The notes: generated by a model from the letters alone, not told the origin. A stretch of 11,458 nt of DNA from CAVXAE01 sp044225565 (GCA_044225565.1 JBGAIL010000155.1:1-11458); one strand, 5' to 3'; counted from the first letter of the stretch, positions 1-7,163 are shown. A program made the numbers and translations.

Positions 1-1
1 C

Positions 2-703
2 TACGGTCCCGTCGAGGTCGGCGGTGAAACGCTCAAGAACTACGAGATCGGCATGAAAGGCCGGTTCTTCGACGGCCGGGCGACCCTGTCCACCGCCGTC
101 TTCTACATGGACTACACCGACATGCAGCTCGCGGTCAGCGAATTCTGCCGGCCGGAGGACCTGGACCAGTGTCCGGACCTCGAGGTGTCCTACGACGACA
201 ACGTGCAGTCCGCCAGCTCCATCGGCGTCGAGGCCGAGGGCAGCGTGCTGATCACGGACCGGCTGATGGCGACCTTCGGCGTGTCCTACGTGAAGTCGGA
301 GATCGACGCGCTGGAGGGTACGGACGCAGAGGGCGTCGAGCGAACCTACTCCGACGTGCCTTTCCCCAACGTTCCCGCCTGGACGGCCGACGCTTCCCTG
401 CAGTACCGCCGCCCGGTTCGCGACGGCCTCACGGCCAACATCATCGCCGCCTACTCCTACCGGGACGTCTCGACCGATGACTTCCCCTGGGACAACGGCG
501 GGATCATCGGCCGCCTGCCGGCCTACGATACCCTCGACCTCAGCATCGGAGTCGAAGGGGATCGCTGGAGCGCCGCCGCCTACTTCGACAACGTGCTCAA
601 CGAGATCTACTGGCAGGACTCGTATCTCGATTACGGCGTCGCCGGTGCGTTCGCGCCGTTCAATCCGAGGACGATGGGCGTGCGCTTCACCGTACGGATG
701 TAG
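2..703 (+). CDS. TonB-dependent receptor, C-terminal part (5' end outside window)
   Basis: This is the last 233 residues of an outer-membrane TonB-dependent receptor; the plug domain and early barrel lie upstream of the window. The reading frame is open from base 2. Early in it is the barrel signature ETLKNYEIGMKGRFFDGR, typical of these receptors. Alternating hydrophobic and aromatic beta-strands follow, then a late strand with YFDNVLNEIY, and the protein closes with GVRFTVRM. The usual last residue of such barrels is Phe; here it is Met. Two cysteines about eight residues apart (roughly residues 49 and 57 of the visible part, in a polar stretch) could form a disulfide in an extracellular loop. 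The substrate cannot be told from this part. The stop is TAG at 701-703. An M28 peptidase gene follows 76 bp later on the same strand, which hints at peptide use but does not prove it. The family call is firm. Confidence 0.93.
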   Translation, partial: YGPVEVGGETLKNYEIGMKGRFFDGRATLSTAVFYMDYTDMQLAVSEFCRPEDLDQCPDLEVSYDDNVQSASSIGVEAEGSVLITDRLMATFGVSYVKSEIDALEGTDAEGVERTYSDVPFPNVPAWTADASLQYRRPVRDGLTANIIAAYSYRDVSTDDFPWDNGGIIGRLPAYDTLDLSIGVEGDRWSAAAYFDNVLNEIYWQDSYLDYGVAGAFAPFNPRTMGVRFTVRM

Positions 704-727
704 GAAGCCGCGGCCGAATCCGGTAGT

Positions 728-760
728 GGGGCGCGCGCGAGTGCACTAAGCTCGCGCCCC
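728..760 (+). terminator. GC-rich hairpin after the receptor gene, possible terminator
   Basis: The outer arms GGGG (728-731) and CCCC (757-760), together with the inner arms CGCGAG and CTCGCG, form a strong stem with a CGCG bulge on the left side. The loop is TGCACTAAG. No T-run follows, so if it stops transcription it is not a classical intrinsic terminator. It separates the receptor gene from the peptidase gene. Confidence 0.4.
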
Positions 761-779
761 TGCCTCCGGAGGACCGCCA

Positions 780-2465
780 ATGCTTCCGCATCGACTTCTG
801 CGCCGCCTCGCGCTCGGTTTCACTTTCACAGCCTGTGCCGCCAACGTGGCGGCGCATCCCGTGCCCATTCCCGGGGAAGTGCGGCAGGCAGCCGAGGCGC
901 ACATCACGCGCAACACGCTCGAAGCGCCCATCCGTTTCCTGGCGTCGGATGCACTGGAAGGCCGCGCACCCGCTTCCCGCGGCGATGCGCTGGCCCGCGA
1001 ATACCTCGCCACCGAGCTGCAGAGCATCGGCCTGCAGCCCGGCGGGCCGGGCGGCAAATGGCAGCAGCCCTTCGACATCGTGAGCCTCACCACTCAGCCG
1101 CCACCGAGCTGGGGCTTCCAGCCCCGCAGCGGCAAGCGCTTCGATCTCAAGTACCGCGACGACTACATCGCGGTGAGCGGCGTGCAGAAGGAGTCCGCCA
1201 GCATCGACGATGCGGAGGTGGTGTTCGTCGGCTACGGCATCCAGGCGCCGGAGTTCAAATGGGACGACTTCAAGGGCGCCGATCTCGAGGGCAAGGTCCT
1301 GGTCATGCTCAACAACGACCCGGACTGGGATCCGAAGCTGTTCGCGGGCAACCGCCGCCTGTACTACGGGCGCTGGACCTACAAATACGAGAGCGGTGCG
1401 CGTCAGGGCGCGGCGGGCGTCATCATCATCCACACCACGCCTTCGGCCGGTTATCCGTGGCAGGTGGTGCAGAGCTCGTGGAGCGGCGAGAAGTTCGCGC
1501 TGCCGGCGGGAGACGAGCCGCACGTGCAGGTGGAGGCGTGGGTCACGGAAGAGGCCGCGAAGCGCCTGTTCGCCTCGGCGGGGCAGAGCCTCGAGAAGCT
1601 CGTGGCTGCGGCGAAGCAGCGCAGCTTCAAGCCGGTGCCGCTGGGCATCCGCACTTCCCTGCGCACGCAGAACAGGCTGTCGCGCGTGCAGTCGGGCAAC
1701 GTCGCGGGCCTCCTGCCGGGCAGCGATCCCAGGCTGAAGGACGAAGTGGTGATCTTCAGCGCGCACCACGATCATTTCGGCATCGGTGAGCCGGACGCCA
1801 GCGGGGATCGCATCTACAACGGCGCGCGCGACAACGCGAGCGGCTGCGCGGAAATCCTCTCCATCGCCCGGGCCATGGCAGCGCTGCCGCAGAAGCCGCG
1901 CCGCTCGGTGCTGTTCCTGTTCGTGGCCGCCGAGGAGCAGGGCCTGCTCGGCTCGCGGTACTACGCGCAGCACCCCACCTTTGCACCGGGCAGGATCGCT
2001 GCGAACCTGAACTTCGACAGCGGCAACATCTGGGGTCGCACCAAGGACGTCACGCTCATCGATCTCGGCAAGTCCTCGCTGGATGCGGTGGCGCACGGCG
2101 TCGCCTCGAACCAGGAGCGCGAGACGAAGGCGGACCCGATGCCCGACCGCGGCGCCTTCTACCGTTCCGATCACTTCGAGTTCGCGCGCATCGGCGTGCC
2201 GGCGCTGTCCATCGACGGCGGCGTCGAGTTCATCGGCAAGCCGGAAGGCTGGGGCAAGGAGCGCATCGAGGAATACGAGGCGAAGCACTACCACCAGCCG
2301 AGCGACCAGCTCGACGACACGTGGAGCTTCGACGGCATGATCGAGGACGCGCAGCTCGGCTTCTACATGGGCTGGCTGGTGGCGCAGGCCGACGCGATGC
2401 CCACGTGGAATGCAGGCGACGAGTTCGAGGCGGCGCGGAAGAAGGCGCTGGCGGCGCAGCCGTGA
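780..2465 (+). CDS. Secreted M28-family zinc aminopeptidase with PA domain insert
   Basis: This 561-residue enzyme should remove N-terminal amino acids from peptides with a two-zinc centre in the periplasm or outside the cell. It has a Sec-type signal: RLLRR, then a hydrophobic core, with likely cleavage after VAA near residue 25. Cys19 follows FTA, a poor lipobox, so a lipoprotein is possible but less likely. Next come the family lead-in FLASDALEGRAP (about 53-64), a PA (protease-associated) domain at about 145-300 (VVFVGYG, GAAGVIII), and the M28 catalytic core. The expected zinc and catalytic residues are all present: His329 and Asp331 (SAHHDH), Asp351 (GARDNASG), Glu385-Glu386 (AAEEQG), Asp413 (NFDSG) and His505 (YHQPSD). 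GGAGG at 768-772 lies 7 bases before the ATG and supports this start. The stop overlaps the GTG of the next gene. The peptide specificity is unknown. Confidence 0.94.
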   Translation: MLPHRLLRRLALGFTFTACAANVAAHPVPIPGEVRQAAEAHITRNTLEAPIRFLASDALEGRAPASRGDALAREYLATELQSIGLQPGGPGGKWQQPFDIVSLTTQPPPSWGFQPRSGKRFDLKYRDDYIAVSGVQKESASIDDAEVVFVGYGIQAPEFKWDDFKGADLEGKVLVMLNNDPDWDPKLFAGNRRLYYGRWTYKYESGARQGAAGVIIIHTTPSAGYPWQVVQSSWSGEKFALPAGDEPHVQVEAWVTEEAAKRLFASAGQSLEKLVAAAKQRSFKPVPLGIRTSLRTQNRLSRVQSGNVAGLLPGSDPRLKDEVVIFSAHHDHFGIGEPDASGDRIYNGARDNASGCAEILSIARAMAALPQKPRRSVLFLFVAAEEQGLLGSRYYAQHPTFAPGRIAANLNFDSGNIWGRTKDVTLIDLGKSSLDAVAHGVASNQERETKADPMPDRGAFYRSDHFEFARIGVPALSIDGGVEFIGKPEGWGKERIEEYEAKHYHQPSDQLDDTWSFDGMIEDAQLGFYMGWLVAQADAMPTWNAGDEFEAARKKALAAQP

Positions 2466-2887
2466 GCGCGCGGCCCCTGTTCACCTATGTCTGTCTCGGC
2501 ACGAACGATTCCGTCCGCGCGGGGCGCTTCTACGATGCGACGCTCGGCGCGCTCGGGTGGGGCCGTTGCGATGCGCAAGAGGCGGATGGCTGGAAGGGCT
2601 GGGGTACCTACCGGAACGGTGGGGCGGAGGAAATCGCGCTCTGGCTCTGTCCGCCTTTCGACGGCAGGCCGGCTTGCGCAGGCAACGGCACGATGGTGGC
2701 TTTCAGCGCCGCATCCTGGAATCAGGTCGACGCCTTCCACGCGGCTGCGCTCGCCAACGGCGGGGTTTGCGAAGGTGAGCCCGGCTTGCGCCTTCGATAC
2801 AACCCGGACTTCTACGCCGCCTACGTGCGTGACCCCGACGGCAACAAGCTCGCCGCCGTATGCCGCGGCTTCACCGCACCTCAATGA
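2462..2887 (+). CDS. VOC family (glyoxalase/bleomycin-resistance fold) protein
   Basis: This is a 141-residue single-domain vicinal-oxygen-chelate-fold protein. Seen directly: an N-terminal half with TYVCLGTNDSVRAGRFYDATLGALG, the middle signature GNGTMVAFSA, the helix VDAFHAAALANGG, and the closing strands YAAYVRDPDGNKLAAV. These match a common proteobacterial VOC subgroup. The positions where many metal-dependent members have His or Glu carry Tyr (TYV), Met (TMVAF) and Ala (KLAAV), so metal binding of the glyoxalase I kind looks unlikely. The Met is, as I recall, usual in this subgroup. No substrate can be assigned. The start is GTG at 2462, overlapping the TGA of the peptidase gene (GTGA). 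This is the only plausible start in this frame and suggests translational coupling. It ends in TGA, convergent with motB. Confidence 0.85.
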   Translation: MSARPLFTYVCLGTNDSVRAGRFYDATLGALGWGRCDAQEADGWKGWGTYRNGGAEEIALWLCPPFDGRPACAGNGTMVAFSAASWNQVDAFHAAALANGGVCEGEPGLRLRYNPDFYAAYVRDPDGNKLAAVCRGFTAPQ

Positions 2888-2933
2888 CGGGCTCGCCCGA
2901 GTAGCGTCCCCGTCTCCAGCGCGCCGTCACCCC

Positions 2934-2960
2934 GCGGGACGCTTCTGGCGTCGCTCCCGC
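2934..2960. terminator. Hairpin between convergent VOC and motB genes
   Basis: GCGGGA (2934-2939) pairs with TCCCGC (2955-2960). An inner CGC/GCG pair and a TCGC bulge enclose the loop TTCTG. A smaller CGGG-CTCG-CCCG hairpin lies just after the VOC stop. Neither has a T-run on either strand. The position between two converging genes is the main reason to suspect termination. Confidence 0.3.
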
Positions 2961-2969
2961 CGATGCACG

Positions 2970-4043
2970 CTATTGTTTGGTGCTTGCGGGATCAGCGGCG
3001 GCGGCAATCTCGGCGGCCCGCAGCTGCTCCGGGGCTCCTGAAGAGGCGTTCATCGGCGGCGCTTCGGTCTTTGATGCCTCCGCTTCGGCCTGCTTGGTCA
3101 TCACGACGATGCTGATGCGCCGATTGATCGGGTTGCGTGGATTCTCACGATCGAACAGCACCGACGACGACAGCCCCACCACGCGCGAGGTCTTCTCGGT
3201 CGAAAGGCCTGCGGCCTCCAGGGCACGTCGCGCGGCATTGGCGCGATCCGCTGAAAGGTCCCAGTTCGTGCGGCCGCTGCCCCCGGGGAAGGGTGTCGCG
3301 TCCGTGTGCCCGGTCAGGCTCAACTTGTTGGGCACGGTGTTCAGGTACTTCGCGAGCTCGGTGAGGATCTGCACCGTGTAGGGCTTCAGGCGGTCGCCGC
3401 CCAGGTCGAACATGGGGCGGTTCTGCTTGTCGATGATCTGGATGCGCAGACCCTCGGGCGTGATGTCGAGCAGCAGCTGGTCCTTGAAGGGCTCGAGGGC
3501 CTGGCTCTTCTCGATGGCCTCGCGCAGGTCCTCCATCAGCGATTCGAGCTGGCGCCGCTCGGCGGCATCGGCGATGGCCTTGGCTTTCGCCTCGTCCAGC
3601 CCTTCCTCGCCTTCGCTCGCCTTGCCGCCCACCTGCTGGTCCAGGCTCTGCGTGCCGCCGAGGCTGTCCTTCGGCGACGGCGGCGTGACCGGAGCGCCGA
3701 TGCCGGGCTTGATGCTCTGTACCGTTTTCGGGGCATCCAGGCCGCCGCCGAGATCGATCGGGCTGGTGCTCGCGCCGCCCGGGCCCATCATGCCCGGCGC
3801 GGGCTTCACGCTCTTGCCGGGCTCCATGCTGGGGTTCTTGAAGTAGTCGAAGATCGCCGCGCGCTGCTCCTTCCACACAGCGGTGATGAGCCACATCACC
3901 ATGAAGAATGCCAACATTGCGGTGACGAAGTCCGCGTAGGCCACTTTCCAGGCGCCGCCGTGATGGCCGCCGCCGCCCTTCTTGTAGCGCTTGATGATGA
4001 TGATCGGCTTCTTGCCGCCGTCTTTCGCCTCCGGAGCCGCCAT
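2970..4043 (-). CDS. motB: Flagellar motor stator protein MotB
   Basis: MotB anchors the stator to peptidoglycan and, with MotA, forms the proton channel that drives flagellar rotation. The protein has 357 residues. A basic N-terminus (IIIIKRYKKGGGGHHGG) precedes one membrane helix of about residues 33-55, which carries the channel aspartate, Asp38, in AYADFVTAML; this is the counterpart of E. coli Asp32. A plug-like amphipathic stretch (FDYFKNPSM) follows, then a Pro/Gly-rich linker. The C-terminal OmpA-like peptidoglycan-binding domain includes GHTD (Asp248) and NPINRRISIVV (Arg308-Arg309). The Ala/Glu/Pro-rich tail after about residue 315 is low complexity. The Asp and surrounding sequence fit a proton-type stator, although ion choice is an inference. 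motA lies 15 bp upstream, so the two are one transcription unit. The Shine-Dalgarno signal before the ATG is weak (GGGAA). Confidence 0.95.
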   Translation of the reverse strand: MAAPEAKDGGKKPIIIIKRYKKGGGGHHGGAWKVAYADFVTAMLAFFMVMWLITAVWKEQRAAIFDYFKNPSMEPGKSVKPAPGMMGPGGASTSPIDLGGGLDAPKTVQSIKPGIGAPVTPPSPKDSLGGTQSLDQQVGGKASEGEEGLDEAKAKAIADAAERRQLESLMEDLREAIEKSQALEPFKDQLLLDITPEGLRIQIIDKQNRPMFDLGGDRLKPYTVQILTELAKYLNTVPNKLSLTGHTDATPFPGGSGRTNWDLSADRANAARRALEAAGLSTEKTSRVVGLSSSVLFDRENPRNPINRRISIVVMTKQAEAEASKTEAPPMNASSGAPEQLRAAEIAAAADPASTKQ

Positions 4044-4058
4044 GCGCGTGGTTCCCGC

Positions 4059-4958
4059 TTACTTGGCGGCCGCGGCCTTCGGCGCGGCGGCGCCGCCGGC
4101 GCCGGCCTTGTTCTTGAGGTGCGCCTCGAGATCGTTGAACGTGGGGCGCACCTCGCTGAAGAGCAGCTTGCGGGCGAACTCCACTGCCACCTGCGGCGGA
4201 TAGCCGCGCACGCTCGCGACCAGCGCCATCTTCACCACTTCGAAGGCTTTGCCTTCCTCGTGCGCCTGGTGCTCCATCGCCGAGGCGATGGGGCCGACGA
4301 AGCCGTAAGCCACGAGGATGCCGAGGAAGGTGCCGACCAGCGCCGCGCCGACCTTCTCGCCGATCTCGGCGGTCTCGGCGCCGTCGAGGGCGGCCATGGT
4401 GTTCACGATGCCGAGCACCGCGGCCACGATGCCGAAGCCGGGCAGGGCGTCGGCCACCTTCTGCACGGAATGCGCCGGCTCGAGCGCCTCCTTGTGATGC
4501 GTCTCGAGCTCGTACTCGAGCAGGCTCTCGAGCTCGTGCGGGTCGAGGTTGCCGCCCACGATGAGGCGCAGGCAGTCCGCGATGAACTCCACCATGTGGT
4601 GGTCCGCGAGGATCTTGGGGTACTTCTTGAAGACGGCGCTGTTCTCGGGCTTCTCGAGGTCCGACTCGATCGCCATCACGCCTTCCTTGCGCATCTTCAC
4701 CAGGATGTCGTACATCAGCTTGAGCAGCGAGACGTAGTCCTCGCGCTTGTAGCGGGCGCCCTTCGGCAGCGCGAGGGCGCCTGTGAACGAGGCCTTCACC
4801 ACTTTCATGGGATTGCTGATCAGGTAGGCGCCGAGCGCGGAGCCGACGATGATCACGATCTCGAAGGGGTGCCAGAGGGCGAGGAGGTGCCCGCCCTCGG
4901 CCACGAAGCCTCCGAGGACGCAGCCGAGAACGACGATCGAGCCGATGATTTGCAGCAT
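4059..4958 (-). CDS. motA: Flagellar motor stator protein MotA
   Basis: MotA forms the cytoplasmic-membrane ring of the stator that couples ion flow to torque on FliG. With the start at 4958 the protein has 299 residues, close to the 295 of E. coli MotA, and begins MLQIIG, like the family N-terminus. The torque residues Arg90 (VKMRKEG) and Glu98 (AIESD) fall at the same numbers as in E. coli. The conserved channel prolines are Pro173 (ALPGFGIV) and Pro223 (YGFVGPI). Four hydrophobic segments lie at about residues 3-20, 32-48, 171-190 and 204-224. The C-terminus is Ala/Lys-rich. The frame stays open upstream to an ATG at 5028-5030, which would add 24 polar residues (MSAPAATGSN...). No good Shine-Dalgarno marks either start, so I chose 4958 on family length. 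It is cotranscribed with motB and divergent from the aminotransferase gene. Confidence 0.94.
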   Translation of the reverse strand: MLQIIGSIVVLGCVLGGFVAEGGHLLALWHPFEIVIIVGSALGAYLISNPMKVVKASFTGALALPKGARYKREDYVSLLKLMYDILVKMRKEGVMAIESDLEKPENSAVFKKYPKILADHHMVEFIADCLRLIVGGNLDPHELESLLEYELETHHKEALEPAHSVQKVADALPGFGIVAAVLGIVNTMAALDGAETAEIGEKVGAALVGTFLGILVAYGFVGPIASAMEHQAHEEGKAFEVVKMALVASVRGYPPQVAVEFARKLLFSEVRPTFNDLEAHLKNKAGAGGAAAPKAAAAK

Positions 4959-5159
4959 GTCACTAAGATCCGCGTTGGGGCCGGCCTTGGGGCCCCGCTG
5001 GTTGGAGCCTGTAGCGGCCGGAGCGGACATATCTTGAAACAGGCGGCCCCGGCGCCGCTGTGAGCCAATGCACCTTTGGCGGCGCGCGACGGCGGGCAAT
5101 CCCGGACAGCGCGGGCTAGACTTGCCGCCCCGCCACCCCGCGTTTTCCCGGAGAACCCG

Positions 5160-6350
5160 ATGTTCGAGAGGCTCGATCGCCTGCCCCAGGACCCCATCCT
5201 CGGCCTGATGGCGCTGTTCCGCGCGGACGCCGACCCGCGCAAGGTGGATCTGGGCGTCGGTGTTTTCCGCAACGAGGCGGGCGAGACGCCGATCCTGCAG
5301 GCGGTGAAGCGTGCCGAGCGCTCGGTCTACGAGAAGGAAGCGACCAAGAGCTATGTGGCGCCGGCGGGCAATGCATCCTTCAACGCGGCGATGGAGAAGC
5401 TCGTGTTCGGTGACGCGCATCCCATTCTGGCGAGCCGGAGGGTGCGCAGCGTCCAGGCTCCGGGCGGTTGCGGCGCGTTGCGGCTCGGCGCGGAGCTCAT
5501 CCGCACCAGCGCTCCGGAAACCGTGGTCCACGTGAGCACGCCCACCTGGGCGAACCACGTGCCGCTGGTGGGAGGCTCGGGGCTGAAGCTGGAACGTTAT
5601 CCGTACTACGACGCGGCCACCGGCGGCGTCAGCTTCGACGCGATGCTCGGTACGCTCGAGAAGCTTCCGGAGCGCGCGACCGTGCTGCTGCACGCCTCCT
5701 GCCACAACCCCACGGGAGCGGATCTCTCCGAGGCCCAGTGGCGCGAGCTGGTGTCGGTGCTCGAGCGGCGCCGTCTGCTGCCGTTCCTCGACATGGCCTA
5801 CCAGGGCCTGGGGCGCGGCGTGGCCGAGGACGCGTTCGCCATCCGGCTGGTGGCATCGAAGCTGCCCGAGGCGCTCGTTGCCGTGTCCTGCTCCAAGAAC
5901 TTCGGCCTGTACCGGGAAAGAGTCGGCACCCTGCACGTCATCGGCGAGACGCCCGAGGTCGCCGAGGCCGCACTCAGCCAGCTGGTGCGCATCGCGCGCA
6001 CCATGTATTCCATGCCGCCGGACCACGGCGCCGCCATCGTGAACGAGATTCTGGGCGATGCCGCGCTGGCCAGGGCCTGGATGGACGAGGTGGATGGCAT
6101 GCGCACGCGCGTCACAGGCCTGCGCACCGCGCTGGTCGAGCAGCTGAAGCGTGCTTGCCCGCAGCGCGATTTCGGTTTCATCGCGCGGCAGCAGGGCATG
6201 TTCTCTTTCCTCGGCGTGGATGCGCAGCAGGTGCGCGCCCTGCGCGAGCAGCATCACGTGTACATGACGGAAGACAGCCGCATGAACATCGCGGGGCTGC
6301 GCAACGAGAACATCGGGTATTTCGCGAAGGCCGTGGCGGCCGTCCTCTGA
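5160..6350 (+). CDS. Aspartate/aromatic amino acid aminotransferase (class I, subgroup Ialpha)
   Basis: This PLP enzyme transfers amino groups between aspartate or aromatic amino acids and 2-oxoglutarate in the cytoplasm. It has 396 residues, the same as E. coli AspC, and the active-site residues fall at the same numbers: Lys246 (SCSKNFGLY) forms the Schiff base, Asp211 (LDMAYQG) holds the pyridine nitrogen, and Asn183 (CHNPTG), Arg280 (ARTMYSMPP) and Arg374 (DSRMNIAG) bind cofactor and substrate carboxylates. The Trp of PTWANH is also present. Sequence alone does not separate AspC from TyrB/PhhC specificity, so no symbol is given. The ATG at 5160 has GGAGA about 8 bases upstream; a longer in-frame start at 5076 lacks such a site. 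The gene is divergent from motA with a 201-bp gap, in which I see no convincing promoter. Two terminators follow the stop. Confidence 0.95.
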   Translation: MFERLDRLPQDPILGLMALFRADADPRKVDLGVGVFRNEAGETPILQAVKRAERSVYEKEATKSYVAPAGNASFNAAMEKLVFGDAHPILASRRVRSVQAPGGCGALRLGAELIRTSAPETVVHVSTPTWANHVPLVGGSGLKLERYPYYDAATGGVSFDAMLGTLEKLPERATVLLHASCHNPTGADLSEAQWRELVSVLERRRLLPFLDMAYQGLGRGVAEDAFAIRLVASKLPEALVAVSCSKNFGLYRERVGTLHVIGETPEVAEAALSQLVRIARTMYSMPPDHGAAIVNEILGDAALARAWMDEVDGMRTRVTGLRTALVEQLKRACPQRDFGFIARQQGMFSFLGVDAQQVRALREQHHVYMTEDSRMNIAGLRNENIGYFAKAVAAVL

Positions 6351-6355
6351 TTGGC

Positions 6356-6381
6356 AAAAAGTCGCCTGGCGGCGCTTTTTT
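6356..6381. terminator. Intrinsic terminator 1 after the aminotransferase, bidirectional
   Basis: AAAAAG (6356-6361) and CGCC (6363-6366) pair with GGCG (6371-6374) and CTTTTT (6375-6380) around a TGGC loop, with one bulged T. The A-run and T-run flank the stem, so it could work on either strand: close behind the aminotransferase on +, and as a distant stop for the Lrp-type gene on -. Confidence 0.75.
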
Positions 6382-6396
6382 GCGGACATCGGCAAG

Positions 6397-6422
6397 GCAG
6401 CGTTTATCGTCTGCTTTTTTTT
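6397..6422 (+). terminator. Intrinsic terminator 2, tandem to the first
   Basis: GCAGCG (6397-6402) pairs with CG-T-CTGC (6408-6414, one bulged T) around TTTAT and is followed directly by eight T (6415-6422). It lies 16 bases after the first terminator and is oriented for + transcription, so it backs up the stop of the aminotransferase transcript. Confidence 0.6.
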
Positions 6423-6548
6423 ATTGGTGGCGATCCGCTCGTCGGCCACAGACAATACGTGGCAGTTCGATCCCCAGCTTGAACGCATTTACATGCACTG
6501 AAGCGTGAATTTCCGGCGGCGTTTTTTTTCGGCCTGAGCCTGAAGAGG

Positions 6549-7076
6549 TCAGGTCGGTACGGGGAGGGCGTGCGTGGACTTCACCTCTTCCATCACGAAG
6601 TAGGTGTGCGTCTGCTGCACGCCGCGCACCGTGCCCACGTTCTCGAGGAAGCTGCGGTACCGCTCCATGTCCCGCACCCGCACCTTCAGCAGGTAGTCGA
6701 ACCCGCCGGCCACCATGTGGCAGTCCATCACCTCATCGCGAGCCAGCATCGCGGACTTGAAGCGCTCGAAGGCGTCGGGGGTGGTGCGGTCCAGCTGCAC
6801 TTCAACGTAGGCCAGCAGGCCGAGCCCGAGCCGGCGGGCGCTGAGCCGTGCCACATAACCTTCGATGTAGCCCGCTTTCTCCAGCCGCCGCACGCGCTCG
6901 AGGGTGGGGGTGACGGTGAGATGCACTTCGCGCGCGAGCCTGGAGATGGGAATGCGGCCGTTTTCCTGCAGCCGCGCGAGCAGCTTGCGATCGATGCGAT
7001 CCAGCACGGGGTCGCCAGGAGGTGCAGCCGGGGCAGTCGATCTTTCCGCGGCAGGACCACGGCGGCGGGACTTCAT
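6549..7076 (-). CDS. Lrp/AsnC family transcriptional regulator (PutR-like by context)
   Basis: This 175-residue DNA-binding regulator likely senses an amino acid, by context proline, and controls the divergent putA gene. A basic, Pro/Ala-rich N-terminal tail of about 25 residues precedes the winged helix-turn-helix: LDRIDRKLLARLQENGRIPISRLAREV, then TPTLERVRRLEKAGYIEGYVA. The ligand-binding RAM domain follows, with CHMVAGGFDYLLKVRVRDMERY and a last strand THTYFVMEEVKSTHALP. Length and domain order are normal for the family. The ATG at 7076 has AGGAAG (complement of 7084-7089) 7 bases upstream. Alphaproteobacterial PutR is an Lrp-type activator of putA, so the same role here is an inference from the divergent layout. 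Autoregulation is likely, as in most of this family. The family call is secure, while the ligand is not shown. Confidence 0.93.
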   Translation of the reverse strand: MKSRRRGPAAERSTAPAAPPGDPVLDRIDRKLLARLQENGRIPISRLAREVHLTVTPTLERVRRLEKAGYIEGYVARLSARRLGLGLLAYVEVQLDRTTPDAFERFKSAMLARDEVMDCHMVAGGFDYLLKVRVRDMERYRSFLENVGTVRGVQQTHTYFVMEEVKSTHALPVPT

Positions 7077-7105
7077 GGTCGATCTTCCTGTGAAATGGCC
7101 AATAA

Positions 7106-7123
7106 CCTGAAAATATTCTCTGG
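7106..7123. promoter_or_regulatory. 18-bp imperfect palindrome, candidate Lrp-type operator
   Basis: CCTGAAAAT followed by ATTCTCTGG is an inverted repeat in which 7 of 9 positions pair. It has the AT-rich centre and YAG/CTR-like ends of Lrp-family sites. It lies in the AT-rich 87-bp gap between the regulator gene and putA, in otherwise GC-rich DNA. That location makes it the best candidate binding site for the neighbouring regulator. Confidence 0.5.
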
Positions 7124-7133
7124 AATCGTCAAT

Positions 7134-7141
7134 AGTATAAG
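7134..7141. promoter_or_regulatory. Overlapping candidate -10 elements for putA (+) and the Lrp-type gene (-)
   Basis: AGTATAAG reads TATAAG on + (7136-7141) and TATACT on - (7139-7134), each five of six matches to TATAAT. Starts would fall near 7148 for putA and near 7127 for the regulator. Neither has a good -35 at 16-18 bp, as expected if an activator is needed. The 18-bp palindrome would then sit near -33 of putA and just inside the regulator transcript. Confidence 0.35.
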
Positions 7142-7163
7142 CGCGTTTGACTACAGGTGAGCC

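Noticed and set aside
763..772. Perfect 10-bp palindrome CCTCCGGAGG at the M28 ribosome-binding site
   Set aside because: It has no loop to form a hairpin and is explained by the GGAGG Shine-Dalgarno in GC-rich DNA; no operator role is supported.
687..2294. A 535-codon open frame on - opposite the M28 peptidase
   Set aside because: The + frame carries the signal peptide, PA domain and all M28 zinc residues; the opposite frame shows no family features.
3306..5063. A 585-codon open frame on + opposite motA and motB, rich in His, Leu, Arg and Glu
   Set aside because: It is the mirror of strongly supported MotA and MotB frames in GC-rich DNA and has no recognisable domain.
5076..5159. An upstream ATG at 5076 that would add 28 residues to the aminotransferase
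   Set aside because: The extension is not family-like. The start at 5160 has a good GGAGA site and gives the exact length and residue numbering of E. coli AspC.
4959..5159. Search for sigma-28 or sigma-54 promoters in the motA/aminotransferase gap
   Set aside because: No TAAA...GCCGATAA or TGGC...TTGC pattern with proper spacing was found. A TAGACT at 5117-5122 lacks a -35 partner.
4059..6488. An 809-codon open frame on - that runs through motA and the antisense of the aminotransferase
   Set aside because: Only the last 299 codons, MotA, are real. The upstream part mirrors the aminotransferase and has His/Arg/Ala-rich composition without motifs.
6385..6501. A short + frame reading GKAAFIVCFFLLVA, which looks like a signal peptide, followed by about 20 residues to a stop
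   Set aside because: There is no ATG before the hydrophobic part, it overlaps the second terminator's T-run, which encodes the Phe/Leu residues, and it has no ribosome-binding site.
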